Shown piece by piece: positions 36,601 to 51,600 of a stretch of 64,000 nt of DNA (positions are counted from its first letter, which is position 1; each line of letters opens with the position of its first letter). The position numbers and the translations under genes were made by a program. This stretch comes from Membranipora membranacea (Eukaryota; Bryozoa; Gymnolaemata; Cheilostomatida; Membraniporidae), in assembly GCA_914767715.1 (NCBI GenBank), contig OU612068.1, forward strand, positions 23,436,001 through 23,500,000, written 5' to 3'. Below the pieces are notes generated by a model, which saw only the letters and a program-made list of their open reading frames with translations, made no database searches and was not told the DNA's origin.

Positions 36601-39600
36601 AATCTTGGAGGTGTTCTTTGTTTCATAGGCGATCTTTTCAGAGGTGATATGGCCTTTCTACCTCCTAATATAAGAGCAGTAGGGGGAGGAGGCTGTGTTT
36701 GGAGCACAGAGGGTACTGGTCGTGATTGTGGCTGATTACTCGTGATGGCTTTATATCTCCAATGATCAAAACATTTCTGTACCGTCATCATAGTCCTGTG
36801 TGTATGCTAGAAGAGATGAGCATATTCATTGAGTTAAAGACGGCTGTAGTATAGGTGGAGAAGACTATTAGGGAGTAAATTAAATCTCATTACTTGAACT
36901 ATTTGCTTCCAGGACAAGGTCTTTGGATAGCGGCTGTTTGATAGTTTGTTATAAATATGATAACTATATGTTACATATAAGCCTGTCCACGATATCATAT
37001 CTCTAGAAGCCAAATGAAAGCATGAACTCAAACTTGGCTAACTTATGGCATAATGGTAAAGTTTAGTTGTCGTTAGCCACAGTCTAGACTGAACATTAGT
37101 AGTCTAGTAAAGGTGCTGTCATAGTGTTATTATGTATTATATATAATAACTCTACAGGTACTGCTGAGGTCTGATCACCTCAAGGTTTACTTTTAATGGG
37201 GGCAAATTTCAATACATGAACATCTAGTACCAAGTCTAAGATCAAAACAAGTATATGGTAGCAAAGCCAAGCTGACTGGAAACGAACTTCTCTAGATCAC
37301 TTATAAATGATTCTAATATTTCACTGCACATATATGTAGGGTTTTCCAAAATTATTACTTCGCAACAGAGAAACTTCTGAGCCAACCGCAAATTATAAAT
37401 GAACAAAATATTATGTGATCTAGGGCACATTTTATAACCTTCGCATGACGATCTGCTGCTAGTTTCTCTCTAGTTTGAGAGATACTATCAGCCACAATAA
37501 TCCACTGTCTCAGTCCTTCTCTGACAAGCTTCTCTTTGTACTTTGACATGGCTTCCTCATACAACTGTCTCTTCTCTTTTCTCTTCTCAGTGTGGTAGAA
37601 CCAGGCTATAAGACACTGTATGAACAAGAAAAATCACCAGTTTTGACAATATAAATTATATCCAATGCCATCGTACAAATAGAGAGCAATTTATATTCAC
37701 TAAGTAAACACTTTCATCATTTCATCTGCATGTAAATGTTTATTGGCATTTTTGCAATTCCAGCTTAATTGTGATAATTATGAATTCATTAAAACGTGAA
37801 AAGTGTTGGGACTCAATGCAATTTTGGAAGTTGAGGTTTCAACAGCCAGGAGAGGTTCATGGTATTATCGAGTTGTCTTGAGTATGTCGGACAGCGGAAA
37901 TTAAAAGTTTGTGTCTTTTGTGAGAATACCACCAAAACTATCAGGCAGCATGGGCCTTTTATTGATTAAAGTTGAGTAGCCATCATTAAGTCAACCAACA
38001 GTAAAACAGTATTGGTACAATCCATATGCGTCATACATAACTCTATAAATTATTGTTTTATATTGTTTAAAGTGACAGTCCTACTAGGCCAGGTTTGGTT
38101 TTAAAGATCTCAGGCTGAAAAGTCATTAGGGCATATGAAATAAAACAGCCTGTGAACCTAATTGCCGTAAAACTGCTGCAAAGTCTGAAAATTGGGATCA
38201 TAGTGGATCATAGTGATTAATTGCCTCCCCTGACCACTATGATCCTTGCTAAAATAATTGAAAAAAACTAATTGCTATTTTCCACAATTTTCATATTTTG
38301 ATTATTTTTATTTGCCCTATGAACTCACAATATTTGATTTACTGGGGTAATATATCCACTTTTCTAATAGGACTGACACTTTAACATATTAACACTATAT
38401 AAAATTATTTATAATGTTTTACATATCAGTGCTGATATCTATTGTGATATCACAGCCGGCTCTTACCTTTCTCTGTAATACCAGAGACCACTGGTAGAGG
38501 GCAGTCACAGTTTTCTGTTTCTCTTCTCTGGCCTCACACAATCTCAGTCTCCACAGGGAGTAGAACTTTATCTGTAGTCTGTGTTCACAGGCTAACTCGG
38601 CTTGTTTCATCAACAACTAAAAAGATGTGATGGTAAACAAAGTGAGACTACCGTTATCAGTTGTTAATGGCCACACAACATACATAACGTTGGATTCTAC
38701 TCTACTGCCAAGAATAGCAAAGTTGAAATGTTTTCACAATGCGACCTTTTGAGAGATAGTTTCCAGTACTTGGAGGATTATAATGAATATTGCAAGTTCA
38801 ACCGATTCAGTCTACCTGTTACATATTACTGGCACATTCTACTGTCACAGTCTACCGTCACTTACTACTGTCACAATCTACTGTAACATTCAACTGTTAT
38901 AGTCAGTGAAAAAATATAGACAAAATATAACATAATACTGATGTTAGGTTGTTCATACCCTTTGATTTCTTTGCCTTTCTACAGCTTGTTTCCATGTTTT
39001 CACAGTAGATAACAGTAGTTTCCTTTCATGGTGTATCGATGCCTGACTGAACTTTAGCCGATCTATCACAGCTTCATCCCGGGCTTGTCTCCACTTACTG
39101 AACGCAGACTTCACATATACTATAATAGTGCAACAGTAACAGTCAAGTTATCAAGTATAGTCTGGGGGCATAAACTTAGTCCTTTAGGTAGATTTATAAG
39201 GACTCTAGGGTTGTAGTATCATGCCATAATCCAATTATTGAAAGTCTCTGTTTGCTATCGATATATATATCTAACAATCAACAGCAGGTATCGTTTCATA
39301 ACACATACTCCCTACTTTTAATTGTAGACATTCTTCTATCATTTTGTGACAAAAATTTTGAAAGAAATGTTCTTGGCTGCGAAAGATGGAAGAAAAAGAT
39401 CCTACTACTTGTGATGGATAAAAAGTGTAAGCGATCGATGCAGGTCGATGATTGACTCACCTCTACCGATCCTCTCATTGAAGATGCTAATCTTGATGTC
39501 ATTAGCTTGTCTCTTCACTGCTCTGTCACAGGAATGCGATTGCCACCCAGTAAACACCTAAAAAACATGTATGAATTGACTGATTACTTAAATCTTCAAT

Positions 39601-42600
39601 TGCAACACCAGTAAGAATTGGAATATTGATAATATTACAATTTAACATCTATGACTACATTTTTATCATGCCCATTGAAGCTACCATGTCTACTCAAGAA
39701 TATTCTCAATAGTCAGTACACAAACACAATCAGCCAAAGCCTAATTTACCTGTAGCTTAAGTCTCATTTCTCTCTCCTCAATAAAAGCAGTAACTTTGCC
39801 TCTCTGTTTGGCCAGCCGTCCTGCTTCTAGGCGCCATTTCTCAATACAAGAGCTACAAAGGAGATAAATAAAGATCAATAAACTGGACATCAACCTAGGT
39901 GATACCTTCCATCATCAGACACCAGATTTTTAGAAGAAAAATCAGTCTAATAGAATAATATTGAAATTGGGCGTAACATACACTGACACTATCAGACACA
40001 AATATAAATCACCTCAGGAGTTGGTGAGAGTGTGATTGAAATCTGTGTTCTGAAATCTGTTTCCTGTGAGAGGCTATCTTAGTTCTATCAGACCAGGCCT
40101 CCAGCACAGGAGCCAATAACTTCCTGCTCTCAAACTGTACGGCACACTGCCACTTCTCCTTGTCAGAGTGACACTCCGACACATACTGCAGCAAAAAGAA
40201 AATTTATTGTTAAGAGTGAAATGTAAAAAGTAAGGATGGCTGGTGATTGGCAGTAATCTAGTGAGGGGACCCAAAGAATAAACATGCAGGGTACTCTTCC
40301 ATATATCGCAGTTACTTATTTACAGCAATGCAAGAAGCAAACTAAACAAAGGAGTAACTGTTACTTCTTGGTTAAGCAACCTGGTTTGCTCACTAGACAA
40401 TCATGATACAGTACGGTAATCTGATATACTTGTTTCATTAAAATAGAACAATGATTGATGGTTGTGCCGAGTTGACCCACTGCAATACAACTTGGTCCTT
40501 TCATAGGGAATGTTGTCATAATCAAAATTTTTTGTTAGAAAAGCCCATAAAATGATATCATAACGAATTGTGGTACCATGTGACCATTCACACTGTTTGG
40601 GTATTTATATATATATAAAGCTTACAGCTTTCCATGTGTACATTGCAGATTTAAGTAGTGATCGGGACCTGAATTGATCAGCTTGACCATCTCGCTCTTC
40701 CCTGCAAAAAGTGAAAACTCTACGAATGTAACCAATATATGAAGCAGGCGGTAGCTCAGTTGGGTTAGAATCCTGCTGTGGTCTACTGACTACTGGGTTC
40801 AGGTGGGTTCCGTCTTTAACCAATACATGAAGCAGGAGGTAGCTCAGTTGGGTTAGAATCCTGCTGTGGTCTACTGACTACTGGGTTCAGGTGGGTTCTG
40901 TCCAGCCTGCAAACTGAGTGCAAGTTGGCGCCGAATATGGTGGCTGCACCCTTACAGCCTCTCACTTTGCAATTTTAACCAACATATTAAAAAGATTAGC
41001 TGTGCAGGGTCAATTGCAGTTTGCAATAATGATCACTGGATGAAGATTTTTTGTTCAAGCATGAATGTTGAATCAAAGGATATTCTTTAAATACTGTAAC
41101 AACTACTAACTCTCTAATATTGTCACAGACGTACAACTTCCACTGGTTAATGGTGGACTTCATCAACCTTAGGCGGTGGTGTTCTGCAGCCAATGTCTAC
41201 AAATGAAAAGAGCACAATGATCAAATAATCAATGCAAGTATTATTCTATAGTTATTATGCATGACATTGAATCTTGTTTTTGGAGAAGGATAAAAAGAAT
41301 TATCGCATAAACCGCAAGAATGGTCATTTTAAATATTGAATTACATCAGCAAACAACAAAAACCATAAGAATGCATTGGAATGCCATCCAGTCTCAATCA
41401 TACATCTTGAGACACTGACCATATTTTCGTAGTCATCGAGCACGACAGCAGTTTTATATCTCCAGTATCTGAGATATCTACGTCTCAGCTGCTCTTGATT
41501 ATGTACTAACGCCTGCAGTAGATAACAACATAGTGAACAAGTTATATGGCGATTTCAAAACTTGAAATGGTTGACTCATGAGCATGACAAGAAGGAAATT
41601 AAAGTTATCAATATTCAACTCAAATTCGTCCCAGGTTTCATAGAGCTCAACAACAAGCATAAAAGTTTTGTATAGAAATGAGTTTCATGTACTCGCAAGA
41701 CAGTGTATCTCTGTCGCCAAATGGCATAGATTATCAGAATTATAAAGATTTCTCTGGTTCAAACCTTGACTAAATCTCAGCAACGCTTTAACACTCAGGG
41801 TAAAACATACCATTCGGTCCATAGTTCTGAGCTCCAAGCTCTTCTCACATGCAGATTGCCATTGGTAGTAATATTTTGCCTCCATGTTTGATCTTAAAGA
41901 CAAAGAATAAATGATACACATGTTTAACATTTTCCCAACAAGATTTTGTTATTACAATGATATGATATCACAGCGATGTGGTAACATAAGTTTGTACATG
42001 CAGTGAAATAAAACAATACGGAAGAAATAGAAACAAAGTGAATAAATTACTGGATTCCATATTATATTGGGAACTGAAGACCATAGAGTTATCCCTATGC
42101 TGAAGACAAGCCAAGGGCTTGGAAAATATGTATAATACTAGATTTCAGCAGATGGCCGAGCATATAGAGAGCTTTATGTGTTATTTCATTTAATCAATTG
42201 GGGGACGGGTTCCAGCATTTGAGTTATACCAGCTTTTCATTGAAAGAAACAGGCTAACAAATTCACAATCGGAATTTTGGATGTGTCCAAAACATCATAC
42301 TGACTCTCGTGATCTGACTGGGCATGTAGATCACTGATAAACTAGGCTATCATTACCACAAAAGAGATGTCGTAAGGCTAAGTATGCATCCTGCGTGACT
42401 TTAATTTGCGCATGTGCAAGAACAATGAGTTTAGTCTGGGTTCTGATTGCAATTTTGGTCTGGGGAGATAGGACACCCCCTGCATAAATTGCCAGTCAAC
42501 TTTAGCTAATAGTGACAATAGAAGATAACTCTTTCTAACAATTCCGCACGCATTTGTGAGTGTGCCACCAGAGCAGGTAGCCAATCAGATGGCTTCGGAA

Positions 42601-45600
42601 TTCCGAGGCTCAATTTTGCAGAGATCAGCTCATGCCCAGAGCTGAGCATGCGCAGAATGCCAAAACATTGACATCAAAATATTTTCTTTTCTGTCTGCAG
42701 TGCTCTTCCTTAGGCTGTTTCTTACTAGAGACAGCCAATCAGACAGCAAAAAAATAAATCTTATCTGATGGAAGGGTCAAAGTTAGCTAGCTACCAGGGA
42801 CTGTCCATCAAAATACGGACTTACAATGCTCAAGGCATTTTCAGTCCCGGCATTGACTCTTTTAGCCATAAAACAATGTAAGGTTATGTTGATACTTCTG
42901 TTCCACGCTGCAAAGATTATTTCAGCGGATTCAAATGACAGCTTACCTGAATTGATTAGCTGCTAGATCATTGATCTCCTGTTTCCACTGACTGTATTGT
43001 ACATACTGAGTCCACAGTGTGAAGTATTTCGGCAGCAGTGATGCTGAGTAGTGTATATCAGCTCTCATCTCCTGAGAATGTTTAGCTCGCTGTAGTATCA
43101 TATAATATTTCCAGTGCTCTAATACTAATCTCAACAAGTAAGCTCTGAAAATATTCAAGCACATAAATATGGTAAATGTGATAAATAGAAGGTACTTTTC
43201 AACAGAATCCAAATCACTGACCTTTCTCCAAATCATAGAAAAATTCAAGAAAATCAATATTAGCAAATTTGTATGATCTGATCTCATCAAAAATTTTACA
43301 GCTCTGATGGAATGCTCAGCAACCTTAGTGATTACAAAAAGTCTCGGAACTCAAATCAAAACTGAATAAAAATCCTTTTTTACACAGCCTGTAAATCACA
43401 TCTATACACAGCCAGTGGTAATTCTGAAGCAGAGTATTCCTATTTTAGTTCTTTTTTACCTATAGTGAGCTTGGGCTCGTTTGGTCAGGTGGTATAACCT
43501 CAGTTCCTCACACTGATCACATCTGAAAAGCCAGGTATTCCATACGCCTCTCGTAACTGATCTCTTGTAGAACTCTTCGGCCTGAGCATGTCTCAGTATT
43601 TTAACTCTTCTCTGTACTACCGTCAGTTTCAGTGCAGTCATACATCTGGACTATAATCAAAGGCTGATGAGATAGGCAAAATAATCGTCATGATGATTTG
43701 AGAGTATATTTGGTATTTGACCAAGAGGTATAGAACATTCCAAGGTAGATCCGGAAGGCTATTGGATTAGAGGTGTGGACTGTGGAGGGGTATAGTCTGC
43801 AATCTCAATTGATGGGGAAATTATCCAGACGAGAGGCTAATTTTATTAAAGCGGTATTATTATCTATGTCATGGCCTAGCTAGCTTAGCTAGTGTATCAA
43901 CCTTGCTCAGTAGAGAAATGTCAGCTCAATCATACATATTTAAAAACTATCAGCATATAATATAATATTATGAGGTTATTTTAAGAATCATATTATGAGG
44001 GACATAAGTTGCTCCTAGTTTTTCTGTGGAGGCTTGGTCATAATAGAGCTGACACACACCATATTATAATATTTTAATGATCGGGTTCAGTAGATGGTAT
44101 TATATATATAAGTATAGAGCATCATACCATCACAGTGAGGTCATGATGACGCGCTGCTGCCGTCTCCTGATCTCGTTCCTGCTGCTTCAGTAAAACATCT
44201 GATACGGTTCGGTTAAGGAATAATTACATGTCTGGTATTAACTAAGTATACGAAACTTACGAGGACGAAATAGATTATTGCACATTAGGCATACACTAGG
44301 AAAGCTATTATAGGAATCAAGATTTGACATGATTATTTTTATAAAATCGCGAAATTTAAATTTCACTGTTTGCGTTTGTTATTTTGCAACTATTTCATTA
44401 AAATATGATCGTTTGGAAAAATTATTTGGAGAAATCTAAAACCAGAATATATCTTAAGAGTTTTAGCTTCTGTTACACACATACTTTTTTAATCTTACTT
44501 ACATATTATGTACACTAAATAATAAATTATTAGTTAGTAGCTATTTTCTATGAACTCCCTCATTGCTATTATTGAGTCTAGATCCTATCCTTATCAAGGT
44601 AATGTCAAGTACTTTTGGTCAGAGTTCAATGAGTGAGTTTAGGGGGTTCAAGCTTATCATCTCCTCACCCTTGAAGCGTTGGTAACTCTACAAAGCCTTA
44701 TCTCTGCGGCCTCCATTTTGTTTTGTGGGGCCGCTGAGATATGACTAAAGTTGGCCTAACCAACAGTGCAATATATTATATCACAACTCAATTTAAACTT
44801 TGAGCTATTGTTTTTTTTAAATTGTCATGACTTATGCATGACAGAGATACAACTCGAAGTAAAAACCTCACGATAGATAGAAAGAGAGCGAGTCTATAGC
44901 TGGCAGTGATGAGAAAAGCGGTATAGTGTACGCAGATAACATGGACATAACATGGAGGATTTTGTCCTTTATGTGTTTCATTTTTACCGGCAACGTATCT
45001 GCAGTTCATGAGCATGGGGAGTCGAGGTAAATATACAAAAAATCGGATTGCTTTCAATCCATCACATTTTTTTGAGACAACATAGTGCCAACATTCCTCT
45101 TGACCATCATTTATACTGATCATGTGACCCAATGATAATAATAATGCTGGTTCGAGCAGAAACTAATACTAAAATTACGATCACGTTGTTGCATGTTCAC
45201 ATGGTCTTTTATATGTTGCCATTCCTTGATCAGCTGTTTAACAACTGGTTGCAAAATGTGGAATGTCATATCATTTTTCAATGTTTTTTTATTGTACAGA
45301 TCTCACAGAATCCACACTGCTACATCTCGGATCACACGATGGCATGTCCATCACAAACAATCTATCCCGGTACACAATATGAGAGTAGACTGTCTGGGCA
45401 CACAGCTCAGTGTCCTTGATCTCACTATGATACAGACAGGCTCCGTATGTCACGCTACTATCAGTAAACCTTATCTAAAAGACCTGGGCGAGCGCATCCA
45501 GAATTGCTCTCAGGACAACTCATGCTTCGAGGTAAGACGTTGCCTTTACACACTCTCTAGCAAATTTGTAATAAATTTTTATCTCCTTAAGGATTCGCAC

Positions 45601-48600
45601 ATCGCCTTACATTTTTCTCAAAACTCATCTGCCCAAAACTTTGTTTGTTTTCTGAGACATATTCGACACTGGAGATTGCAATAGCATCGACGTGGCAGTC
45701 GGGTGATCCACTGTCTGCAATTGTGTTTTGAGTGCGCAAGGGCATCCTACTCTTTTTCAACGCTACTACATTCACTATGTAGGTAACATGGGATAACAAG
45801 AAGTTAAACACAACCGACTGCGGAGCGTACTTTCATGACCCGAGGTACTTTTGCGGGACTTATCTTATTCAATACAGAAAACAATGTATTCAATTCTTTG
45901 CCAGAGGTGAGATGCATTTTAATACATTGCCCTAGCTTTGGTTTCATCCAAAAAATTCCATCTCATATTTATTTGGCTACCTGCCGAACCAACAAAGGTT
46001 GATAAGTCATGCGTTTGATATTGTTTGCTTGCATATGGAGTAACTCCCCTCCAATATGATCTGATATTTGGTGACATTGCTGCATATTTCAAAACACATC
46101 TGCTACAGTTGACTCGCCAATATATGTCTCGTTTATACTCTTCATGTTTCATAGAATTACATCATACAAACATCGTAACAGCTTTGGACATAGAGGTACA
46201 GTGTGTGGATAAGGCAGATAGTGATATAGATCATAGTGTGCTTGTTATCTATGATCAAGCCCCGATAAATATAGGTGAGCCCATCGGTCTCAAAAATGAG
46301 ATAAATGATCAATTTTCTAGCTCTAGTTCTAGCTTTGCGCTAGTGCGTTAAATACCTGCACTCATGTGTTACAAAACATGAGAGACACGCAATATTTAGC
46401 GTCTTTGTGAAGGTAAACTCTAAGCTGCCAGATATTGCATTGTTGGCATAAATAATCACAAGGCACTTTTTTACTGTTTTAACTGTAGCCTACCCAAAGC
46501 ACACATGATGACAAAACTGCCAGTGAGGTTAAATTAAACTTTTAGAAACTCTTCATAACATGTACTGTGTTCATATCGCAGCAAAGGCGTTAAGTCCTCC
46601 CCTTATACATGAATTCAATTCCCTTTTACGGAAATGAATTATATTATTATATATATATATATAATTATTATATTAGATATATCATTTTATTGTAATTATT
46701 TAGGACACCTGATGACAGAGTGCGAGTCTAGACAAGATGACAGGTACCTACAGATAGTAGGCTTTGTGGAGGCAGCAGAGAAATGTCCCGCTGACAGATA
46801 TAGTTACAGTACACCATACACACACCCTCTAACTAAGACACTACAAGATTATGTGGCTAAAAGGACTCCACTGGTGGACTTTGATGCCTACCAAAAAAAT
46901 CTGTCGGTAATGATATGTTGTAATATGGTGCTCGGAATTCCTACTTCTTTTGATTTGAAAATACCTGCTATTTATTTGCTTTCCCATATATTTTTAGAAG
47001 CAGGGCAAATGCTGTTTTTTTTTGCGGGTGGTAGATGGTTGTCCCTAACAACAGCTACCACATTTAACAAAATAGTAAGGAAACTACATCTGGCTTTACC
47101 TTACATGTTGCTTTTTGCTTACAGCTGAGACTAATTTGTGGGAATGTGGTATTCCCTGTTGTGTATGACAGCCTTCTACCCTTATCAAGAGCACATGGCT
47201 GGATCTACTACAAATGTGGGATACTGAATAAGTCAGAGATTTTATGGGATGGACACTGGCTAAACTTTAGCAGGTAATTCCTATTTCATCAGAAAATATG
47301 TATGCGCGCATCTTTATAATAAAGAAATGTTTTGATACAAGACCAACGCCATGATCAGATGTGTTTAAATTTTAAATGTTTAGATTATTTGCTTAACCTC
47401 TTTTTGGCCCCAATTTTTGGCCAGCTGCTGATACTGCCTTCCCTGTATTATGTATGTGTATTTCATCTGTGATGGATATGAAAACTTTCAAATTTTTAAT
47501 TTGTTTTTCTTTGGACCGGTAATCTTGGATTGAGGATGTTATGACATCCTGATTTGAAATAAGAACTTGAAATCTAAATTTCCTTTCAGAGTACACTATA
47601 ACGGTAGCCATGAAGTTCACAGTTCGGTAGCCATACACAGTCACTGCGGTTGGGGACACAGGCTATTCGTTCTTGTGCTGCTGATCCTACTCATGTTGGC
47701 ACTAGCTTGTGATGTCTTCACTCTGTACAGACGAGATGATATAGTCGCCTATCTCAGTAAGTTAAACGGCAAAGTCTCATATATTTTCTTCACATACCCT
47801 AGTGCTAAGGCATTTTTGAGTATGGGAGGGTGCCACTCCCCTTTATAACTTGGCTTAGACTTACTTAGGATTACCTAGGCAAATGAGATGCAAGCTTCGT
47901 TTTGAGACTAGACGAATTGGATATCAACATATTTCCTATGTGTAATGATGTAACAATATTCAGTGTCAGGAAGGGACATAACCCCCACCATTACCATCCT
48001 TTTAACCATAGCTATACTCGATCTTATCAAAGGATTACCGATTGCTTAATGCTCATATAATGATTCTCACTAACATGTGTTTTTTCAACTTTAGGGGCTA
48101 AGCAAAAGCAGAAGAATCAGAGAACGCAAGTAAGGGCAGCTCAACCAGAGCTACCAAGGAGCCATCAACACGGCGTAGAGTTACAGCAGCTCAGTCCTAC
48201 AGCCGAATCCTTAGTCTCAGGGACGGACAGTTACCTACTCAGTAACAACACGTCCATGACAACACTAAGAAACGTTGAGAGTAGGGAGTTGCTGCCTTTT
48301 GACAACCCCACATCTAACAGATCAGCGGTAAAACCCTACCTTGAAATCGTCACACCAGAAAACATCAAAAAACCGGAGATTTTCATGACTCCTCATATTG
48401 ATGATGTTCCAACAAGACAGCCAGCACCAAAGCTCACCCAACCAGAGGGCTCATATTTTGCAGACAACGTCTTTGCAGGTGGTGATATCAGGAATGAGAG
48501 GAGGCCGCTGAGTGCCATGGCAAGCTTTCTGGAGGCGGACCTCAACGAGCCCCTACCAAGATTGTTTGAGATAAGATCACGGTCTATGTCTAAACTACAC

Positions 48601-51600
48601 CCACCCTCGTTAAATGAAGACGACGACGACATACCATGTGCACAGAGCGCAGTGCCTCAAATCACAGACCTACAACTTGATGATTGCAGGCCAAAAAGTG
48701 GAGGTGGAAGAACCCCAATCATGCATATAAACCCAGTAAGAGCACGGCCATTGGTGAGCAGCAGGAAGCAGCCAATCTCCAGAACCATCAGTGCAGGAAA
48801 TGTACAGGTGAGAAGCCAATCTAGCCTAAAGGAGAGAGCAGGTCAGGAAGAGGCTCTACCTGCACAACGATCAACGTCAGGCTTTGTTAACCCTACCTAT
48901 GATGTATGAACAAACATTGGACAACCCCTAAGACTTTAAGAAATGTATGTAAGTGAAAGTTGGTAAAAGGTATGAAATTGTTTAATGCATAGAAGTACTG
49001 CCACTCAAGATATAAATATATACCTGGCAGCAGCAGTATGATGTAAAAGGATACAATGCTTCCAGTGGTTGACTACACGTCTGCACCTGCTCAGCTCACT
49101 CAGCTCAGTAATTGTGTTCTCCTTCTCTCTGATCTGATATTTCATGTGCAGACGACTTCTCCATGAGGAGATAAATCTCCTTAGTAACATATACCTGTAC
49201 ACATCTCTACCTGCAGCTGTAAATTATAAAACATACATCTACGACTTCTTAGTTAGTGAAAAATCAGAACGAGCTTAGCTGAAGAAAATTATTTTGTGTT
49301 TTGTCAGGATTTAAATAGATCGCTACGGTTTTTTATCCTAAGATTTTAAAAACCTTAGATTTGCCGCTTAATACTTTGTTTATATCAGAGCTTTCTGCAT
49401 TTATTTTTATTAATGGCCAAAGTTAATCCAGCCATCTATGAGAGTATCAATCCATCGCTTGACCGATTATAAAAGTATCATGTTCCGAAAGGATTATTTT
49501 TTTTTCTTTTTGTAAAGGGTTAATTATTACCGATTCTTTGTTGCTTTTGCTTTCTTTTGTTGACATATTTGGTTACACCCTTCCATGCTGTTCTCAATAA
49601 AGTTTGATTATAGAATCTGTCTGCTCTTATATGATTGTCTTTAATCAAGCGTCTCTCAACCAGCCTAGATATCCAAATACTCCAATACTGTAGATTAGAA
49701 AATATAGAACAGTAATAGAACTAGTATGGAATGAGGAGACAACTCATATAAATGTTTTGACATGAACAGGAGTTTGAGACAGATCCTCCCTGGTGTAAAG
49801 GACTATCTATCTCTCACAAGAATTAACAATTACAGTTATTTTCTTGCATTTTTGATAATGAAAACTATTTAAACCAAAGTCTAGAAATATAACATAATGA
49901 AAATAATTATCCTTATCACAACTGCAATAAATTTTAAAATGAGTTACCTTTGTAACCAGTCCTGTATAATGAAAGTCGCCAGCCTGTACGCACATAATTT
50001 GCAGTTTTTGTCGAGTGATAAACCTAGCCCTCCATATACCAAACACAGTCCTGAAACAGTTTCAACAAAGATTAAAATTACGAAACATCATGAATGAAGG
50101 AAATTAACATGGAGATACAGTCAGCAACTTTAGACCAAAGCGATGTCGCACAGAAAAGAGATGCCGCAGCTTTTATCTCGTAGCAACAGTTTTTATGCAA
50201 GTCGAAAGATTTTTAGTATCGTTTTCACCCAGAGCACCCCGTAATCCATTTTTAATATCACATGGTAATATCGGATCTGGTAATAAACTAAACTAAATAC
50301 CACTGTTAGTATACTGTTAGCTGCTTATATTTCACCCACCTTTCACATCTCAGCTGGTACTGCTGGCGGGCTGCTATTTGTAGTGCTGTCTTGTTTCTTT
50401 GTTGGATGGTATAAATCTGCCACATTAGAACTGCTTTTGTCAACAGCATGGTGTTATCTGAAAATTAACAGTGCAACTCCTCGTTAAACCTTGACAGGCC
50501 AAATTAAAAATAAATGCTGAAGTTTCCCCAATTTTTTATTCCATTGAATAATCAAACAAATTGGGAATACAGCTTATTAAAGGCCTCAACCTTATTACAT
50601 CATTGAAGCTATGCTATGGCAGGATCTGGATTGTACTGCTGTGAAATATGAAAGTCAAGGGATCTTCAATGACTGCAATACTTATCCAGCTTCTTATAAG
50701 CAACTCCTGGTTAATATGTCAGCTAATAAATTAGGAAGTGAGGAAAACTAAAAATAAACACATTGAAGAGAGCTGATACATGAGAAGTCCAGGTTCAAAA
50801 GAAATCTTATTAAACTAGGGTAATTATGTGCAGTCAATATACTCACAATGATTGTCCGCTTTCTCATGCTTGAGTCGTTTGAGTTTGCTCTGCTGAGTAT
50901 AAAGCTTCCATTTCTTCCAGGCAAAGCTCCAATGTCTGTATCTAAAAGATAGAAAAATACTTTGATCCATTTTCCAGCACATGTAGTTTGATCCCCAAGC
51001 AAGAGGCTTCAGAAATATCACATCAGTTGTTGCTGGCCCCCAGTACATCACCACGTGGCAAGGCTAAGTGCTCATACTCCTGTAAACAGGCTCTATTATC
51101 TGTATTCTCTGGCATAAAGTTAGTTGCATCAGGCTATTAAACTTCTTTTTTGAGACAACAACATCTGAGAGTCTGATGACTCGTGCTATCGCATACCTAT
51201 CATGACATTCAGCTCTAACATTGAGTCGCCATTCTCTGCAGTTCTTCAACCACTCATCATGTAGAACATCAAACACGCGTCTGTACACCCTGCTTGCATA
51301 GTGCCTCCTAAAAAGAGAAACAGACGTTATATAAAAGACAGCCTGCCTCCAGTGTTTGTTCAATGAAAGTTGGTTAACTCTTTACATCCAATATGCTGCA
51401 AGACGATCCTGAGAGCTCCTTGTTGTTATTTCAAATTCAACTTTATTTATTTAACATTCATCAAACCATAAGACGTAGAGCACCATCTTTTGTTTACCGT
51501 CCGCGCTAAGATAACCAACATATACGCACAATATTGAAATCCTAAAGGATCTCATAGTGGCTGCATCATTTGTCCAGGTCACAACCAGCGACCCCGACAA

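Noticed and set aside
45132-45684. Overlapping 95- and 163-residue plus-strand open frames
   Set aside because: Only the part from 45300 to 45531 is a real exon of the nested gene; the rest reads through introns.
47393-47659. Minus-strand frame as the missing SFI1 exon
   Set aside because: No W-repeat pattern and it overlaps a coding exon of the nested gene.
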